From the NCBI RefSeq assembly GCF_001584185.1, contig NZ_CP013234.1:496001-560000 (forward strand): a stretch of DNA of 64,000 bases, read 5' to 3'. The notes beneath the pieces are model-generated. The model was not told the origin of the DNA. It did not search any database and saw only the letters and a list, made by a program, of their open reading frames with translations. This document shows positions 1 through 13,604 of this stretch, one piece after another. How positions within the stretch are numbered: the stretch's first letter is position 1; each line of letters opens with the position of its first letter. This DNA is from Collimonas pratensis (GTDB lineage: Bacteria > Pseudomonadota > Gammaproteobacteria > Burkholderiales > Burkholderiaceae_D). The position numbers were made by a program, and so were the translations under genes.

Positions 1-972
1 CTGGCGTTTGAAGAAAAGCGCAAGAAGCTGACCCAGGGCGATGAGCTGCAGCCTGGCGTGCAAAAGATGGTCAAGGTTTACCTGGCTGTCAAACGCCGCC
101 TGCAACCTGGCGACAAGATGGCCGGCCGTCACGGTAACAAGGGTGTGGTTTCGCGCATCCTGCCGATCGAAGACATGCCGCACATGGCTGACGGTACACC
201 AGCAGACATCGTGCTGAACCCGCTGGGCGTGCCATCGCGTATGAACATCGGTCAGGTTCTGGAAGTCCATCTGGGCTGGGCCGCCAAGGGTCTGGGTCTG
301 CGTATCGGCGAAATGCTGAAGGCGCAAACCAAGATTGCCGAACTGCGCAAGTTCTTGAACACGATCTATAACGAATCGGGCAAGACAGAAGATCTGGACA
401 GCCTGAGCGACGAAGAAATCTTGCATCTGGCAGACAACCTGAAGCTGGGTGTGCCGTTCGCGACACCGGTGTTTGACGGTGCGCATGAAGATGAAATCCG
501 TCGCATGCTGGATCTGGCTTATCCGGACGCCATCGCCAAGCAACTCGGCATGACGCCTTCGAAGAACCAGGTCACGATGTATGACGGCCGTACCGGCGAA
601 GCTTTCGAGCGCAACGTCACCGTCGGCTACATGCATTACCTGAAACTGCACCATCTGGTCGACGACAAGATGCATGCACGTTCTACCGGTCCTTACTCGC
701 TGGTTACTCAGCAGCCATTGGGCGGTAAAGCGCAGTTCGGTGGTCAGCGTTTCGGTGAGATGGAAGTTTGGGCATTGGAAGCTTACGGTGCGTCGTACGT
801 GCTGCAGGAAATGCTGACAGTGAAGTCGGATGACGTGAACGGTCGTACCAAGGTGTATGAAAACCTGGTCAAGGGTGACCATGTGATCGATGCAGGCATG
901 CCGGAATCCTTCAACGTGCTGTTGAAAGAAATCCGCTCGCTGGGTATCGACATGGACCTCGACCGCGAGTAA
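1..972 (+). CDS. rpoB: RNA polymerase subunit beta, C-terminal part (5' end outside window)
   Basis: The reading frame is open from base 1 and gives the last 323 residues of the beta subunit of RNA polymerase; roughly 1,000 N-terminal residues lie upstream. Visible family signatures are [15 protein letters not shown] (Lys residues near the active centre), [15 protein letters not shown], and [20 protein letters not shown], which belongs to the C-terminal clamp segment that packs on beta'. It forms the catalytic core of transcription with RpoC and RpoA. The stop codon is at 970-972 and rpoC follows after 104 bases, as in the usual rpoBC operon. The rifampicin-binding region is not in the window. 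Confidence 0.98.
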   Translation: MAFEEKRKKLTQGDELQPGVQKMVKVYLAVKRRLQPGDKMAGRHGNKGVVSRILPIEDMPHMADGTPADIVLNPLGVPSRMNIGQVLEVHLGWAAKGLGLRIGEMLKAQTKIAELRKFLNTIYNESGKTEDLDSLSDEEILHLADNLKLGVPFATPVFDGAHEDEIRRMLDLAYPDAIAKQLGMTPSKNQVTMYDGRTGEAFERNVTVGYMHYLKLHHLVDDKMHARSTGPYSLVTQQPLGGKAQFGGQRFGEMEVWALEAYGASYVLQEMLTVKSDDVNGRTKVYENLVKGDHVIDAGMPESFNVLLKEIRSLGIDMDLDRE

Positions 973-999
973 TCCGTCGGACTGGTGCAGTACAGAGCA

Positions 1000-1027
1000 G
1001 TAGGGTGGGCAGCGTTGCCCGCCCTAC
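1000..1027. repeat. REP-like palindrome in the rpoB-rpoC gap
   Basis: GTAGGGTGGGCA, then GCGT, then TGCCCGCCCTAC: a 12-bp stem with one G-T wobble and a 4-base loop. The arms match the ends of the larger palindrome at 47521-47591, so this looks like a short or degenerate copy of the same dispersed family. In the rpoBC transcript it would form a stable intercistronic hairpin. Confidence 0.7.
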
Positions 1028-1076
1028 GCAGCAATAGTAAAGAATCTTAGTTTCTTCACGCCAACTGGAGTGATAC

Positions 1077-5315
<4,239 letters not shown>

Positions 5316-5342
5316 TCCTCTTACCGGATTAGCCAATAGAAT

Positions 5343-5377
5343 GGCAGCGGATGATATTCATCCGCTGCCTTTTTTTT
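5343..5377 (+). terminator. Rho-independent terminator of rpoBC
   Basis: A perfect 12-bp stem (GGCAGCGGATGA / TCATCCGCTGCC) with a 3-base loop, followed by eight T residues. It lies 27 bases after the rpoC stop and just before the glycosyltransferase-like gene at 5400. Confidence 0.95.
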
Positions 5378-5399
5378 CGCCTGGTTTTTTGGGACTGCC

Positions 5400-6227
5400 A
5401 TGTACAAGCTCAGATTCAACTTCTTTCATATCGGCGACCAGATCGCCACGACCGCTATTCCGGAGAATGTATTTCGCGCCAGCGGCCGCAAGTGCATCAT
5501 CACGCAGCCGCAGATATGGGCGTTTCAGCATAATCCCTACGTGGTCTTCATGGACGAGGCGCAAGCTGCCGAATATCCTGAAATCAGCCTGATTCCGGAT
5601 TGCCGTGCCACGCAGCAGGCGCAGCACTATTTCGACAGCATGAAAAACATGACGGCTGGATCGCAGAGCGAATACATGTGCGTGAATTTTGGCGTCAGCG
5701 ATCCGGTATTGCGCCATCCCCGCCTGTATCTGCACGAAGACAAGAAAACCATCCCGCATAAGGTTGTGGTGCATACCAGCGGCTCCGACCGGACCCGCGA
5801 TGGCGAGCCGGCGATCAGGCACGCGTCGGGAGAAGACGAGGTGCGCGTGATGTCGGACGCGGTGCTGGGATCTATCCTTGAAAATTACCGAGATTATGAG
5901 TTGATACAGGTCGGTTCACCTGCCGACAAGCCTTTGGGCGGCCACAGCATCGACATGCGCGGGCAGCATGATTATTGGCAACTGGCCGGCGAGATTGCCT
6001 CCGCCGCCAAATTCATCGGCGTCAACTCAGGCCCGATGCATATCGCTAATTGCTATCCGCGGCTGGAGAAGAGGATCGTGATGATGGAGCTGCCGCAGGA
6101 GACGTTGCGTCAGTTCCGTCCGGGAGACGTACGCAACTGGCTGTTTTCCTGGCTTGATCCGTCGAACATGTTTTTCAATAAGCTCGATACCGATGTCGGC
6201 CTGACCTTTTCCCATCGCAAGATATAG
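5400..6227 (+). CDS. Glycosyltransferase family 9-like protein (heptosyltransferase-type fold)
   Basis: A 275-residue protein without signal peptide or membrane segment. The C-terminal half carries FIGVNSGPMHIANC (near residues 203-216), which resembles the nucleotide-sugar-binding signature of ADP-heptose:LPS heptosyltransferases (F-x-G-x-D-S-G-x-M-H), but with Asn where those enzymes usually have Asp. The N-terminal part (GDQIATTAIP) resembles the first Rossmann half of the GT-B fold. It is shorter than typical heptosyltransferases (about 330-350 residues). It starts 22 bases after the rpoC terminator with only a weak ribosome site, so expression depends on its own promoter or on readthrough. 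A role in cell-surface glycan synthesis is inferred; the substrate is unknown. Confidence 0.6.
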   Translation: MYKLRFNFFHIGDQIATTAIPENVFRASGRKCIITQPQIWAFQHNPYVVFMDEAQAAEYPEISLIPDCRATQQAQHYFDSMKNMTAGSQSEYMCVNFGVSDPVLRHPRLYLHEDKKTIPHKVVVHTSGSDRTRDGEPAIRHASGEDEVRVMSDAVLGSILENYRDYELIQVGSPADKPLGGHSIDMRGQHDYWQLAGEIASAAKFIGVNSGPMHIANCYPRLEKRIVMMELPQETLRQFRPGDVRNWLFSWLDPSNMFFNKLDTDVGLTFSHRKI

Positions 6228-6253
6228 CCGGCGCACGAGGCCCGGCTGCAGGC

Positions 6254-8041
6254 TCAGTCACGCTGCTGGCGCATCGGCTTGCCGTTGTCGATCACTTCCC
6301 GGCAGTCGCCCTTGAAGGTGGAGTTGTCGTAGTCGGTCCAGCCGTAGCTGTCGACGTAGCGCTTGTGCGGTCGCAGCTTGCTGCTCAGGAAGCTCATCTC
6401 AAGATGCTCGTCCGGATAGCGGATGTCGGCCAGGTCGAGCAGGGAATGGAAGACGTTTTCGGTAGTCATGCGGGCGCGCTTGTGGCGCAGCAGCTGCTCG
6501 ACCTTGTCGGGATAGGTTTTCTGATAGAGGTCGGAATACCACATCAGCGCCGGGATATGGAATTCGAACTGGGTGTTGTGGCCGTGGAAGGCGATCTTGC
6601 AGCTGCCGTCGTACAGCGTCTGGCCGTGATCCGAAAAATACATCATTGCGCTCAATTGCTTTGAGTCGCGCAACTGGTCGATGACCTGGGCCAGGAACCA
6701 GTCGACATAGCGGATCGAGCTGTCGTAGCTATTGTTCAACGCCGGCTTGTTGGCCAGGTTGGTGTAGGCCGGATGCTCGATGCCGAACAGGGAAGGCTGC
6801 CATTTGTCGAATTCCTTGGGATAGCGGTGGCTATAGTTCCAGTGGTTGCCTAGGGTGTGCAGCACGATCAGTTTCTTCGGCGCCGGGTCGGCCATGGCTC
6901 TTTGCAGCTGCGGCAGCAAGACCGCGTCCAGGTTCGAAGTATCGGTAAAGCCGCCCAGGTTCAGGAACTGGACTACATCGGCTTCGTTGGCGAAGACCGA
7001 CACCGGTGTGTCGAACTTGCCGTAAGACATCTGGTTCGAGATCCAGTAGGTCTTGAAGCCGGCTTCCTTGTAGCCAGTGATGAACGACTTTTCGGCAAAA
7101 CCGGCCTTCAGACTCTCGGTCGCAGGCTTGCGCGAGACCATCACCGGCACCGACAGGCGTGTCGCCGAGACCGAAGTGATGACGTCTGAAAAACTGACCA
7201 GGTTGCTTTCTTTGCCGAGCAGGGGATTGGTGTCGCGTTGATAACCGTTCAGGCTCCAGCGATCGTAGCGAGACGACTCGCCGATCACCATGACCACGAT
7301 TTGCCGGGTGTTCTGATGGCTGGCCTGGTGGGCGCCGAAGCGGAACTGGCTGTTCTTGTGCTCGAGGTCGTCCAGGTATTCCCGTTCTTTCCAGAAGTCA
7401 TAGCCGCGCACCGCCAGCCCGAAAGGCCAGGTGCGGCTGACCGGTTCCGCCCCTAGCGGCGTTGCCGCCCAGGTCGGCAGCTTGCCGAAATGTACCCCCG
7501 AGCTGCCTGCCACGTTGTCCTTGGCGCTACCGGCCGGCGCCTGTATGCCGACTTCCTGTCCATATAGCCAGACGCATAAGCCGACAGCAAGCACTAACCA
7601 ACCGAACCAGCGCGAAGGCCCTTCCAGATCCAGGTCGCGGGTGCGGCTGGCGGCGAACCAGCTGAGCGCCCACCACAGCACGACCACCACAAGGATCAGC
7701 GCCAGCCACCAGATCTTGTCGCCCAGAAACTCCATCGCTTCGCCGGGACTGGTTTCAGCGATGATGCCGAGATGGTGGGTGGAGATACCCTGGCCGTAGA
7801 ATTTGCGTAAATACAGCTCGGTCGGCAGCGCCAGGAAGGCCGGGATCAGCAGCCAGTGGAACCAGGCCGGGCGCTTGAAAATCGACCAGATCACCAGCCA
7901 CAGGGCCGCTTCGGTCACGATGATGCGCAGCGGATGCTCAATGCCCTGGCCGAACAGCAGCGAGGCGAAGGGCACCAGGGACAGCGCCAGATAGGTAACC
8001 AGCACAAACAGATTATTGCGGCGGAGCAGGGCTGGCATCAT
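6254..8041 (-). CDS. Phosphoethanolamine transferase, EptA/CptA-type (sulfatase fold)
   Basis: An inner-membrane enzyme with hydrophobic segments in the first 170 residues and a periplasmic alkaline-phosphatase-superfamily domain. Counting from the longest frame (GTG/ATG options up to 8101), the metal and catalytic residues are E275 in VIGESSR, the likely nucleophile T314 in SATRLSVPV, D491-H492 in YFSDHGQ and the HGH at 506-508. The family transfers phosphoethanolamine from phosphatidylethanolamine to lipid A, LPS core or glucans and can alter cationic peptide resistance. The exact acceptor cannot be told. I chose the start at 8041 because TM1 follows soon after. An upstream ATG at 8101 would add 20 residues, and neither has a good ribosome site. 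It converges on the glycosyltransferase-like gene. Confidence 0.8.
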   Translation of the reverse strand: MMPALLRRNNLFVLVTYLALSLVPFASLLFGQGIEHPLRIIVTEAALWLVIWSIFKRPAWFHWLLIPAFLALPTELYLRKFYGQGISTHHLGIIAETSPGEAMEFLGDKIWWLALILVVVVLWWALSWFAASRTRDLDLEGPSRWFGWLVLAVGLCVWLYGQEVGIQAPAGSAKDNVAGSSGVHFGKLPTWAATPLGAEPVSRTWPFGLAVRGYDFWKEREYLDDLEHKNSQFRFGAHQASHQNTRQIVVMVIGESSRYDRWSLNGYQRDTNPLLGKESNLVSFSDVITSVSATRLSVPVMVSRKPATESLKAGFAEKSFITGYKEAGFKTYWISNQMSYGKFDTPVSVFANEADVVQFLNLGGFTDTSNLDAVLLPQLQRAMADPAPKKLIVLHTLGNHWNYSHRYPKEFDKWQPSLFGIEHPAYTNLANKPALNNSYDSSIRYVDWFLAQVIDQLRDSKQLSAMMYFSDHGQTLYDGSCKIAFHGHNTQFEFHIPALMWYSDLYQKTYPDKVEQLLRHKRARMTTENVFHSLLDLADIRYPDEHLEMSFLSSKLRPHKRYVDSYGWTDYDNSTFKGDCREVIDNGKPMRQQRD

Positions 8042-8214
8042 GGTGGGGGAGGATAGTCGAATCCCATTATCCCGTAAAGCTGGCGCCGGTAATCGCCTCA
8101 TCAGAGATATACGCAGGCATTCCTTTGGCAGAGTGGTTGATATGGCAACACTATGGATTGCGGCTGCCGGCGCGCGAGGTGTTGTGTTTACGAGGCGGTC
8201 ATCACAGACCGCGG

Positions 8215-8243
8215 TTGACTGCCAGGCATCATAGGGATATACT
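8215..8243 (+). promoter_or_regulatory. Sigma70-type promoter of the str operon
   Basis: TTGACT at 8215-8220, a 17-base spacer, and TATACT at 8238-8243: each box is one base from consensus at optimal spacing. Transcription would start near 8250 and give an rpsL leader of about 200 bases. It is the only near-consensus promoter upstream of rpsL and is placed as expected for the main str-operon promoter. Confidence 0.85.
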
Positions 8244-8386
8244 CGCGGGTTCTCGATTGTAGGCTCTATGGGCCGAACGTTCTTTGGTCTGCTTCCGCTT
8301 TCTTATAGCGCGTTCCCCTCTACTGCTGAATCGAATTGTGCGCAGGTGTTGTGCGATTCGCAAGAATCCCTGTGCAAGTATCTGTC

Positions 8387-8414
8387 CAATCCCGGACAAC
8401 CGATTTCGGGATTG
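8387..8414 (+). promoter_or_regulatory. Hairpin in the rpsL leader
   Basis: Perfect 8-bp inverted repeat CAATCCCG / CGGGATTG around a 12-base loop, located in the predicted 5' leader 38 bases before the rpsL start. The downstream bases (TTGTTATTAA) are only moderately T-rich, so it is not a clear terminator. A regulatory role in translation or attenuation is possible but unsupported. Confidence 0.45.
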
Positions 8415-8451
8415 TTGTTATTAACGTCGTAATTTTGTTGGATATATAACG

Positions 8452-8835
8452 ATGCCAACCATCAATCAATTGATTCGCCAGCCGCGCGTTTCTGCGGTCG
8501 TAAAGAGCAAATCACCAGCGCTGGAAAACAGCCCGCAAAAACGCGGCGTTTGCACCCGCGTTTATACGACAACTCCAAAGAAGCCTAACTCGGCTCTGCG
8601 TAAAGTTGCCAAAGTTCGCCTGACCAACGGTTTCGAAGTCATTTCGTACATCGGCGGTGAAGGCCATAACCTGCAAGAACATAGTGTCGTGCTGTTGCGC
8701 GGCGGCCGTGTAAAAGACTTGCCGGGTGTGCGTTACCACATGGTTCGCGGTGCACTGGATACCCAAGGCGTCAAGGATCGTAAGCAAGCACGTTCGAAGT
8801 ACGGTGCAAAGCGTGCTAAGGCTGCAAAGAAATAA
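8452..8835 (+). CDS. rpsL: 30S ribosomal protein S12
   Basis: A 127-residue protein with the S12 core [13 protein letters not shown] and [13 protein letters not shown]. Lys43 and Lys88, the residues whose replacement gives streptomycin resistance or dependence, are wild-type, so a streptomycin-sensitive ribosome is predicted. S12 sits at the decoding centre of the 30S subunit. It is the first gene of the str block, behind the promoter at 8215, and is followed by a 145-base gap before rpsG. In E. coli the equivalent gap holds the S7 autoregulatory site; whether that is true here cannot be judged by eye. Confidence 0.99.
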   Translation: MPTINQLIRQPRVSAVVKSKSPALENSPQKRGVCTRVYTTTPKKPNSALRKVAKVRLTNGFEVISYIGGEGHNLQEHSVVLLRGGRVKDLPGVRYHMVRGALDTQGVKDRKQARSKYGAKRAKAAKK

Positions 8836-8980
8836 TAGTTTAATAGTTTTCGTCAGGCGCAAGCCGAACGAATAAGTGTCGGTCCCCAATGGGCCGAGTA
8901 AGTGGGGGGCTATGATGGCCGTCCGCGAGTGTGCAGATACAAAAGATCTGTCGCTCAACTGAAGATTGAAAGGAATCGAA

Positions 8981-9451
8981 ATGCCACGTCGTCGTGAAGT
9001 TCCCAAGCGGGAGATTCTGCCGGATCCGAAATTCGGTAATGTTGATGTTGCGAAGTTCGTCAACGTCCTGATGTTGTCCGGTAAGAAATCGGTCGCAGAA
9101 AACATCATTTACGGTGCCTTCGAGCACATCCAGACCAAATCCGGCAAAGATCCGCTGGAAGTGTTTGCCCTTGCTATCAGCAACGCCAAACCATTGGTCG
9201 AAGTTAAGTCGCGTCGCGTTGGTGGTGCAAACTACCAGGTGCCAGTTGAAGTCCGTCCTGTCCGTCGTATGGCTTTGTCGATGCGTTGGTTGCGTGAAGC
9301 AGCTAACAAGCGCAGCGAAAAATCGATGCCGCAACGTCTGGGTGGCGAATTGCTGGAAGCCGCAGAAGGCCGCGGCGGCGCAATGAAAAAGCGTGACGAA
9401 GTTCACCGTATGGCAGAAGCGAACAAGGCGTTCTCGCACTTCCGCTTCTAA
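8981..9451 (+). CDS. rpsG: 30S ribosomal protein S7
   Basis: 156 residues, starting [19 protein letters not shown] and containing the conserved [11 protein letters not shown]. It is the primary binder of the 3' major domain of 16S rRNA and lies at the E site. The ATG at 8981 is preferred over a TTG 15 bases upstream because AAAGGA lies 6 bases before it. It is the second gene of the str block, with a 124-base gap before fusA that holds a long hairpin (9511). Confidence 0.99.
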   Translation: MPRRREVPKREILPDPKFGNVDVAKFVNVLMLSGKKSVAENIIYGAFEHIQTKSGKDPLEVFALAISNAKPLVEVKSRRVGGANYQVPVEVRPVRRMALSMRWLREAANKRSEKSMPQRLGGELLEAAEGRGGAMKKRDEVHRMAEANKAFSHFRF

Positions 9452-9510
9452 TAGACTGGGCAGCCGGCTCCCTGAATCGAGCTGCTGTCCGCATCTGAAA
9501 TTTGTTCGAG

Positions 9511-9544
9511 CCGAGCGCATATTTTTATTAAAAATGGCGCTCGG
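9511..9544 (+). promoter_or_regulatory. Intercistronic hairpin between rpsG and fusA
   Basis: CCGAGCGC at 9511-9518 pairs with GCGCTCGG at 9537-9544. The inner 18 bases are AT-rich and can extend the stem (ATTTTT with AAAAAT). It is followed by only TTTCG, so it is at best a weak terminator. An RNA-processing or attenuation role is possible. Confidence 0.5.
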
Positions 9545-9575
9545 TTTCGTGCATTAAAAGACTTAGGATTAAATC

Positions 9576-11681
9576 ATGGCTCGCAAGACCCCCATTGAGC
9601 GCTATCGTAATATCGGTATCTCCGCTCACATCGATGCAGGTAAAACCACGACTACAGAACGCGTTCTGTTTTATACCGGTGTGAATCACAAAATCGGTGA
9701 AGTGCATGATGGCGCGGCCACCATGGACTGGATGGAGCAGGAACAAGAGCGTGGCATCACGATCACTTCCGCTGCGACCACCTGTTTCTGGAAGGGCATG
9801 GCGGGTAACTTCCAGCCTCACCACATCAACATCATCGACACACCGGGCCACGTTGACTTCACGATTGAAGTCGAGCGCTCGATGCGTGTTCTGGACGGCG
9901 CCTGCATGGTTTACTGTGCGGTCGGCGGCGTGCAGCCACAGTCGGAAACAGTGTGGCGTCAAGCTAACAAGTACAAGGTTCCACGTCTGGCGTTCGTCAA
10001 CAAGATGGACCGTACCGGCGCGAACTTCTTCAAGGTTTTCGACCAGATGCGTGCTCGTCTGAAGGCGAACCCGGTTCCAATGCAAGTACCTATCGGCGCT
10101 GAAGACAAGTTCGAAGGCGTGATCGACCTGGTCAAGATGAAGGCGATCTACTGGCACGACGATACCCAAGGCATGACTTTCGACTACCGTGAAATCCCTG
10201 CTGAGCTGGCTGCTGAAGCCGCCAAGTGGCGTGAGAACATGGTCGAAGTGGCTGCCGAAGCATCGGAAGAGCTGATGAACAAGTACCTGGAAGAGGGTGA
10301 TCTGAGCGAAGACGAAATCAAGGCAGCGATCCGTCAACGTACCCTGGCCAGCGAAATCGTGCCGATGATGTGCGGTACTGCGTTCAAGAACAAGGGCGTG
10401 CAAGCCATGCTGGACGGCGTGGTCGACTACCTGCCTTCGCCGCTGGACGTGCCGCCGGTTCCGGGCCTGGACGAAGATGATGCGCCTATCTCGCGTAAAG
10501 CGGAAGACGGCGAAAAGTTCTCCGGTCTGGCGTTCAAGATCGCTACCGATCCGTTCGTTGGCCAGATCTGCTTCATGCGTTGCTACTCGGGTACTTTGAA
10601 TTCGGGCGACACCGTGTTGAACTCGATCAAGGGCAAGAAAGAGCGTATCGGCCGTATCGTGCAGATGCACGCCAACCAGCGCGAAGAAATCAAGGAAATT
10701 CTGGCCGGCGACATTGCAGCGCTGATCGGGATGAAAGATACGACTACCGGCGACACATTGTGCGACACCAATGCCTTCATCATCCTGGAGCGCATGGTGT
10801 TCCCTGAGCCGGTGATTTCGCAAGCGGTTGAGCCTAAGACCAAGCAAGACCAGGAAAAAATGGGCTTGGCTCTGAATCGCCTGGCGGCAGAAGATCCTTC
10901 GTTCCGTGTCCGCACTGATGAAGAATCGGGCCAGACCATCATCGCCGGTATGGGCGAGCTGCATCTGGACATTATCGTCGACCGCATGAAGCGTGAATTC
11001 AACGTTGAAGCGACCGTCGGTAAGCCACAGGTTGCGTATCGTGAAACGATCCGCAAGACTTGCGAAGAAATCGAAGGCAAGTTCGTCAAGCAATCGGGTG
11101 GTCGTGGTCAATACGGTCACGTGGTTCTGAAGATCGAACCGCAAGAACCAGGCAAGGGCTTTGAGTTCGTTGACGCGATCAAGGGCGGCACCGTTCCACG
11201 CGAATACATCCCTGCAGTTGAAAAGGGTGTCCGTGAAACATTGAACACCGGTGTCCTGGCCGGCTACCCAGTGGTAGACGTCAAGGTAACCCTGTTCTTC
11301 GGTTCCTACCATGACGTTGACTCGAACGAAAATGCGTTCCGCATGGCCGCTTCGATGGCGTTCAAGGATGGCTGCCGTAAAGCCAGCCCGGTTATTCTGG
11401 AGCCAATGATGGCGGTTGAAGTCGAAACTCCAGAAGACTACGCCGGTACCGTGATGGGCGATCTGTCGTCGCGTCGCGGCATGGTGCAAGGCATGGACGA
11501 AATTGCTGGCGGTGGCGGCAAGATCATCAAGGCCGAAGTGCCTCTGTCGGAAATGTTCGGTTACTCGACTTCGTTGCGTTCGGCTACTCAAGGCCGTGCA
11601 ACTTACTCGATGGAATTCAAGCACTACGCTGAAGCGCCTAAGAACGTTATCGATGCAATCGTAACTTCTAAAGCGAAGTAA
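9576..11681 (+). CDS. fusA: Elongation factor G
   Basis: 701 residues. The P-loop is [10 protein letters not shown] (residues 17-26), with DTPGHVDF (G3) and NKMDRTGA (G4) in the GTPase domain, and the C-terminal domains IV-V include [10 protein letters not shown] and SRRGMVQGM. It catalyses GTP-driven translocation and, with RRF, ribosome recycling. AGGA lies 7 bases before the ATG. It is the third gene of the str block. The length and motifs fit the canonical housekeeping EF-G, with no sign of the FusB-type or mitochondrial-type second copy. Confidence 0.99.
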   Translation: MARKTPIERYRNIGISAHIDAGKTTTTERVLFYTGVNHKIGEVHDGAATMDWMEQEQERGITITSAATTCFWKGMAGNFQPHHINIIDTPGHVDFTIEVERSMRVLDGACMVYCAVGGVQPQSETVWRQANKYKVPRLAFVNKMDRTGANFFKVFDQMRARLKANPVPMQVPIGAEDKFEGVIDLVKMKAIYWHDDTQGMTFDYREIPAELAAEAAKWRENMVEVAAEASEELMNKYLEEGDLSEDEIKAAIRQRTLASEIVPMMCGTAFKNKGVQAMLDGVVDYLPSPLDVPPVPGLDEDDAPISRKAEDGEKFSGLAFKIATDPFVGQICFMRCYSGTLNSGDTVLNSIKGKKERIGRIVQMHANQREEIKEILAGDIAALIGMKDTTTGDTLCDTNAFIILERMVFPEPVISQAVEPKTKQDQEKMGLALNRLAAEDPSFRVRTDEESGQTIIAGMGELHLDIIVDRMKREFNVEATVGKPQVAYRETIRKTCEEIEGKFVKQSGGRGQYGHVVLKIEPQEPGKGFEFVDAIKGGTVPREYIPAVEKGVRETLNTGVLAGYPVVDVKVTLFFGSYHDVDSNENAFRMAASMAFKDGCRKASPVILEPMMAVEVETPEDYAGTVMGDLSSRRGMVQGMDEIAGGGGKIIKAEVPLSEMFGYSTSLRSATQGRATYSMEFKHYAEAPKNVIDAIVTSKAK

Positions 11682-11690
11682 TAAAGTAAG

Positions 11691-11723
11691 CAACCTTTGT
11701 CCGCCACGAGCGGGCAAGGGTTG
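11691..11723 (+). promoter_or_regulatory. Intercistronic hairpin between fusA and tuf
   Basis: A 14-bp stem (CAACCTTTGTCCGC with GCGGGCAAGGGTTG, two G-U pairs) and a CACGA loop, directly after the fusA stop. There is no T-tract behind it, so a processing or mRNA-protection element is more likely than a terminator. Confidence 0.5.
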
Positions 11724-11775
11724 AAATGTTTCACTCATTGTTTAACGACATCGTTCTTTTTGAAGGAAGAATAAA

Positions 11776-12972
11776 ATGGCAAAAGGTAAATTCGAGCGGA
11801 CCAAGCCGCACGTCAACGTCGGCACTATTGGCCACGTCGACCACGGCAAGACCACGCTGACAGCAGCGATTGCGACAGTATTGTCGAAGAAATTTGGCGG
11901 CGAAGCCAAAGCGTACGATCAGATTGACGCAGCGCCAGAAGAAAAAGCGCGCGGCATCACGATCAACACAGCGCACGTTGAATACGAAACTGCCAACCGC
12001 CACTACGCGCACGTTGACTGCCCAGGCCATGCTGACTATGTGAAAAACATGATCACTGGTGCTGCACAGATGGACGGTGCGATCCTGGTTTGCTCGGCAG
12101 CTGACGGCCCGATGCCACAGACACGCGAACACATCCTGCTGTCGCGTCAAGTTGGCGTGCCATACATCATCGTGTTCCTGAACAAGGCTGACATGGTCGA
12201 CGACGAAGAGTTGCTCGAGCTGGTCGAAATGGAAGTGCGCGAGCTGTTGACCAAGTACGAATTCCCAGGCGACGACCTGCCAATCATCAAGGGTTCGGCG
12301 AAGCTGGCTCTGGAAGGCGACACTGGCCCATTGGGCGAGCAAGCCATCATGGCTCTGGCAGAAGCGCTGGACACTTACATCCCGACACCGGAACGTGCTG
12401 TTGACGGCGCCTTCCTGCTGCCAGTGGAAGACGTGTTCTCGATCTCCGGCCGCGGTACAGTTGTGACCGGTCGTGTTGAGCGCGGTATCGTCAAGGTTGG
12501 CGAAGCCCTGCAGATCGTTGGTATCCGTGATACACAAGATACAACATGTACTGGCGTTGAAATGTTCCGCAAGCTGCTGGACCAAGGTCAAGCAGGCGAC
12601 AACGTTGGTGTGTTGCTGCGCGGTACCAAGCGTGAAGACGTAGAGCGGGGCCAAGTATTGGCCAAGCCGAACTCGATCAAGCCACACAAGCATTTCACTG
12701 GCGAGATCTATGTTCTGTCGAAAGACGAAGGCGGCCGTCATACACCATTCTTCAACAACTATCGTCCACAGTTCTACTTCCGTACAACGGACGTGACTGG
12801 TTCGATCGAGTTGCCGAAAGACAAAGAAATGGTCATGCCAGGCGATAACGTGTCGATCACAGTGATGCTGATCAACCCGATCGCGATGGAAGAAGGTCTG
12901 CGTTTCGCGATCCGCGAAGGTGGCCGTACTGTTGGTGCAGGCGTTGTTGCCAAGATCCTGCCTGACGCGTAA
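11776..12972 (+). CDS. tuf: Elongation factor Tu
   Basis: 398 residues. GTPase motifs are GHVDHGKTT (19-27), DCPGHADY and NKADMVDD; domain 2 and 3 signatures include [13 protein letters not shown]. It delivers aminoacyl-tRNA to the ribosome. The ribosome site is AAGGAAG, 7 bases before the ATG. Its position after fusA is the classical str-operon tuf. Betaproteobacteria usually carry a second tuf copy near secE-nusG, which would lie outside this window. The gene is followed by a REP-like palindrome rather than a simple terminator. Confidence 0.99.
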   Translation: MAKGKFERTKPHVNVGTIGHVDHGKTTLTAAIATVLSKKFGGEAKAYDQIDAAPEEKARGITINTAHVEYETANRHYAHVDCPGHADYVKNMITGAAQMDGAILVCSAADGPMPQTREHILLSRQVGVPYIIVFLNKADMVDDEELLELVEMEVRELLTKYEFPGDDLPIIKGSAKLALEGDTGPLGEQAIMALAEALDTYIPTPERAVDGAFLLPVEDVFSISGRGTVVTGRVERGIVKVGEALQIVGIRDTQDTTCTGVEMFRKLLDQGQAGDNVGVLLRGTKREDVERGQVLAKPNSIKPHKHFTGEIYVLSKDEGGRHTPFFNNYRPQFYFRTTDVTGSIELPKDKEMVMPGDNVSITVMLINPIAMEEGLRFAIREGGRTVGAGVVAKILPDA

Positions 12973-12984
12973 TAAGTCATATTG

Positions 12985-13052
12985 TTGCGGGACAGAGGCG
13001 CACGGCGAGTGTTTAAGAGCCGCCGAAGCGCGGCGAATTACTCTGTCCCCAA
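12985..13052. repeat. REP-like palindromic element after tuf
   Basis: TTGCGGGACAGAG at 12985-12997 is complementary (one bulged C) to CTCTGTCCCCAA at 13041-13052. Inside lies a second stem, GCCGC / GCGGC, at 13019-13034. The outer arms resemble those of the element at 13454, which suggests related dispersed repeats on either side of rpsJ. From memory, GGGACAGAGT-type ends are common REP sequences in Burkholderiales; this was not searched. Confidence 0.6.
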
Positions 13053-13113
13053 CTGATTAGTTTTATATGCCCTGGGTGGTTGTCATCCACGGTTCGTTCT
13101 TTTAAGGAAAATC

Positions 13114-13431
13114 ATGTCAGCTCCTAACCAAAAAATCCGCATCCGCCTGAAGGCGTTCGACTACAAACTGATCGACCAGTCCGCACAGGAAATCGTTGAT
13201 ACAGCCAAGCGCACCGGCGCCGTTGTCAAGGGTCCAGTACCACTGCCGACACGTATCCAGCGTTTTGACGTATTGCGTTCGCCGCACGTCAACAAGACTT
13301 CGCGCGACCAGTTCGAAATCCGTACTCATCAGCGCCTGATGGACATCGTTGACCCAACCGACAAGACTGTCGATGCGTTGATGAAGCTGGACCTGCCAGC
13401 TGGCGTGGACGTGGAAATCAAGCTGCAGTAA
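13114..13431 (+). CDS. rpsJ: 30S ribosomal protein S10
   Basis: 105 residues with the S10 signature ([15 protein letters not shown]) and the NusB-binding surface expected of NusE. It takes part in 30S assembly and, as NusE, in antitermination and in coupling through NusG. AAGGAA precedes the ATG by 4-5 bases. It is isolated from tuf (141 bases) and from rplC (280 bases) by REP-like palindromes, and a promoter follows it. It may therefore be transcribed with the str block rather than with rplC. Confidence 0.98.
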   Translation: MSAPNQKIRIRLKAFDYKLIDQSAQEIVDTAKRTGAVVKGPVPLPTRIQRFDVLRSPHVNKTSRDQFEIRTHQRLMDIVDPTDKTVDALMKLDLPAGVDVEIKLQ

Positions 13432-13453
13432 TAAATTTGCAATAAGAAACACC

Positions 13454-13510
13454 ATTGCGGGACAGGGTTCAGGCGTCACGGCAACGTGGCAAATGACCCT
13501 GTCCCGCAAT
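13454..13510. repeat. REP-like palindromic element after rpsJ
   Basis: A perfect 15-bp inverted repeat, ATTGCGGGACAGGGT (13454-13468) and its complement (13496-13510), around a 27-base centre. The centre contains CACG-GCAA-CGTG, a hairpin with a GNRA-type loop. It lies 22 bases after the rpsJ stop. The weak T content downstream argues against a simple terminator. Confidence 0.65.
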
Positions 13511-13575
13511 TATTTGCAGGTGTTGTAAATCAGCCTTAACCGCCGAATCTTTGACATACCACGACAAAGATGGTC

Positions 13576-13604
13576 TTGCAAATAAAAATTTACGCGGTTA
13601 TACT
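13576..13604 (+). promoter_or_regulatory. Sigma70-type promoter for rplC and the S10 block
   Basis: TTGCAA at 13576-13581, a 17-base spacer, and TATACT at 13599-13604. Transcription would begin near 13611, leaving a leader of about 100 bases that includes a CCCGCC / GGCGGG hairpin at about 13678-13697 just before the rplC ribosome site. This separates rpsJ from the rest of the S10 operon. Confidence 0.75.

Larger units (their letters stand above)
8042..8451. other. Intergenic region upstream of rpsL
   Basis: A gap of about 400 bases between the divergently transcribed phosphoethanolamine transferase and rpsL. It contains the strong promoter at 8215-8243, a leader of about 200 bases, and the hairpin at 8387-8414. 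No convincing gene was found on either strand. The small frames here lack ribosome sites and family features. Confidence 0.7.

Noticed and set aside
9528..11738. A 736-codon open frame on the minus strand across fusA
   Set aside because: Antisense shadow of elongation factor G, caused by biased third-codon positions in a highly expressed gene.
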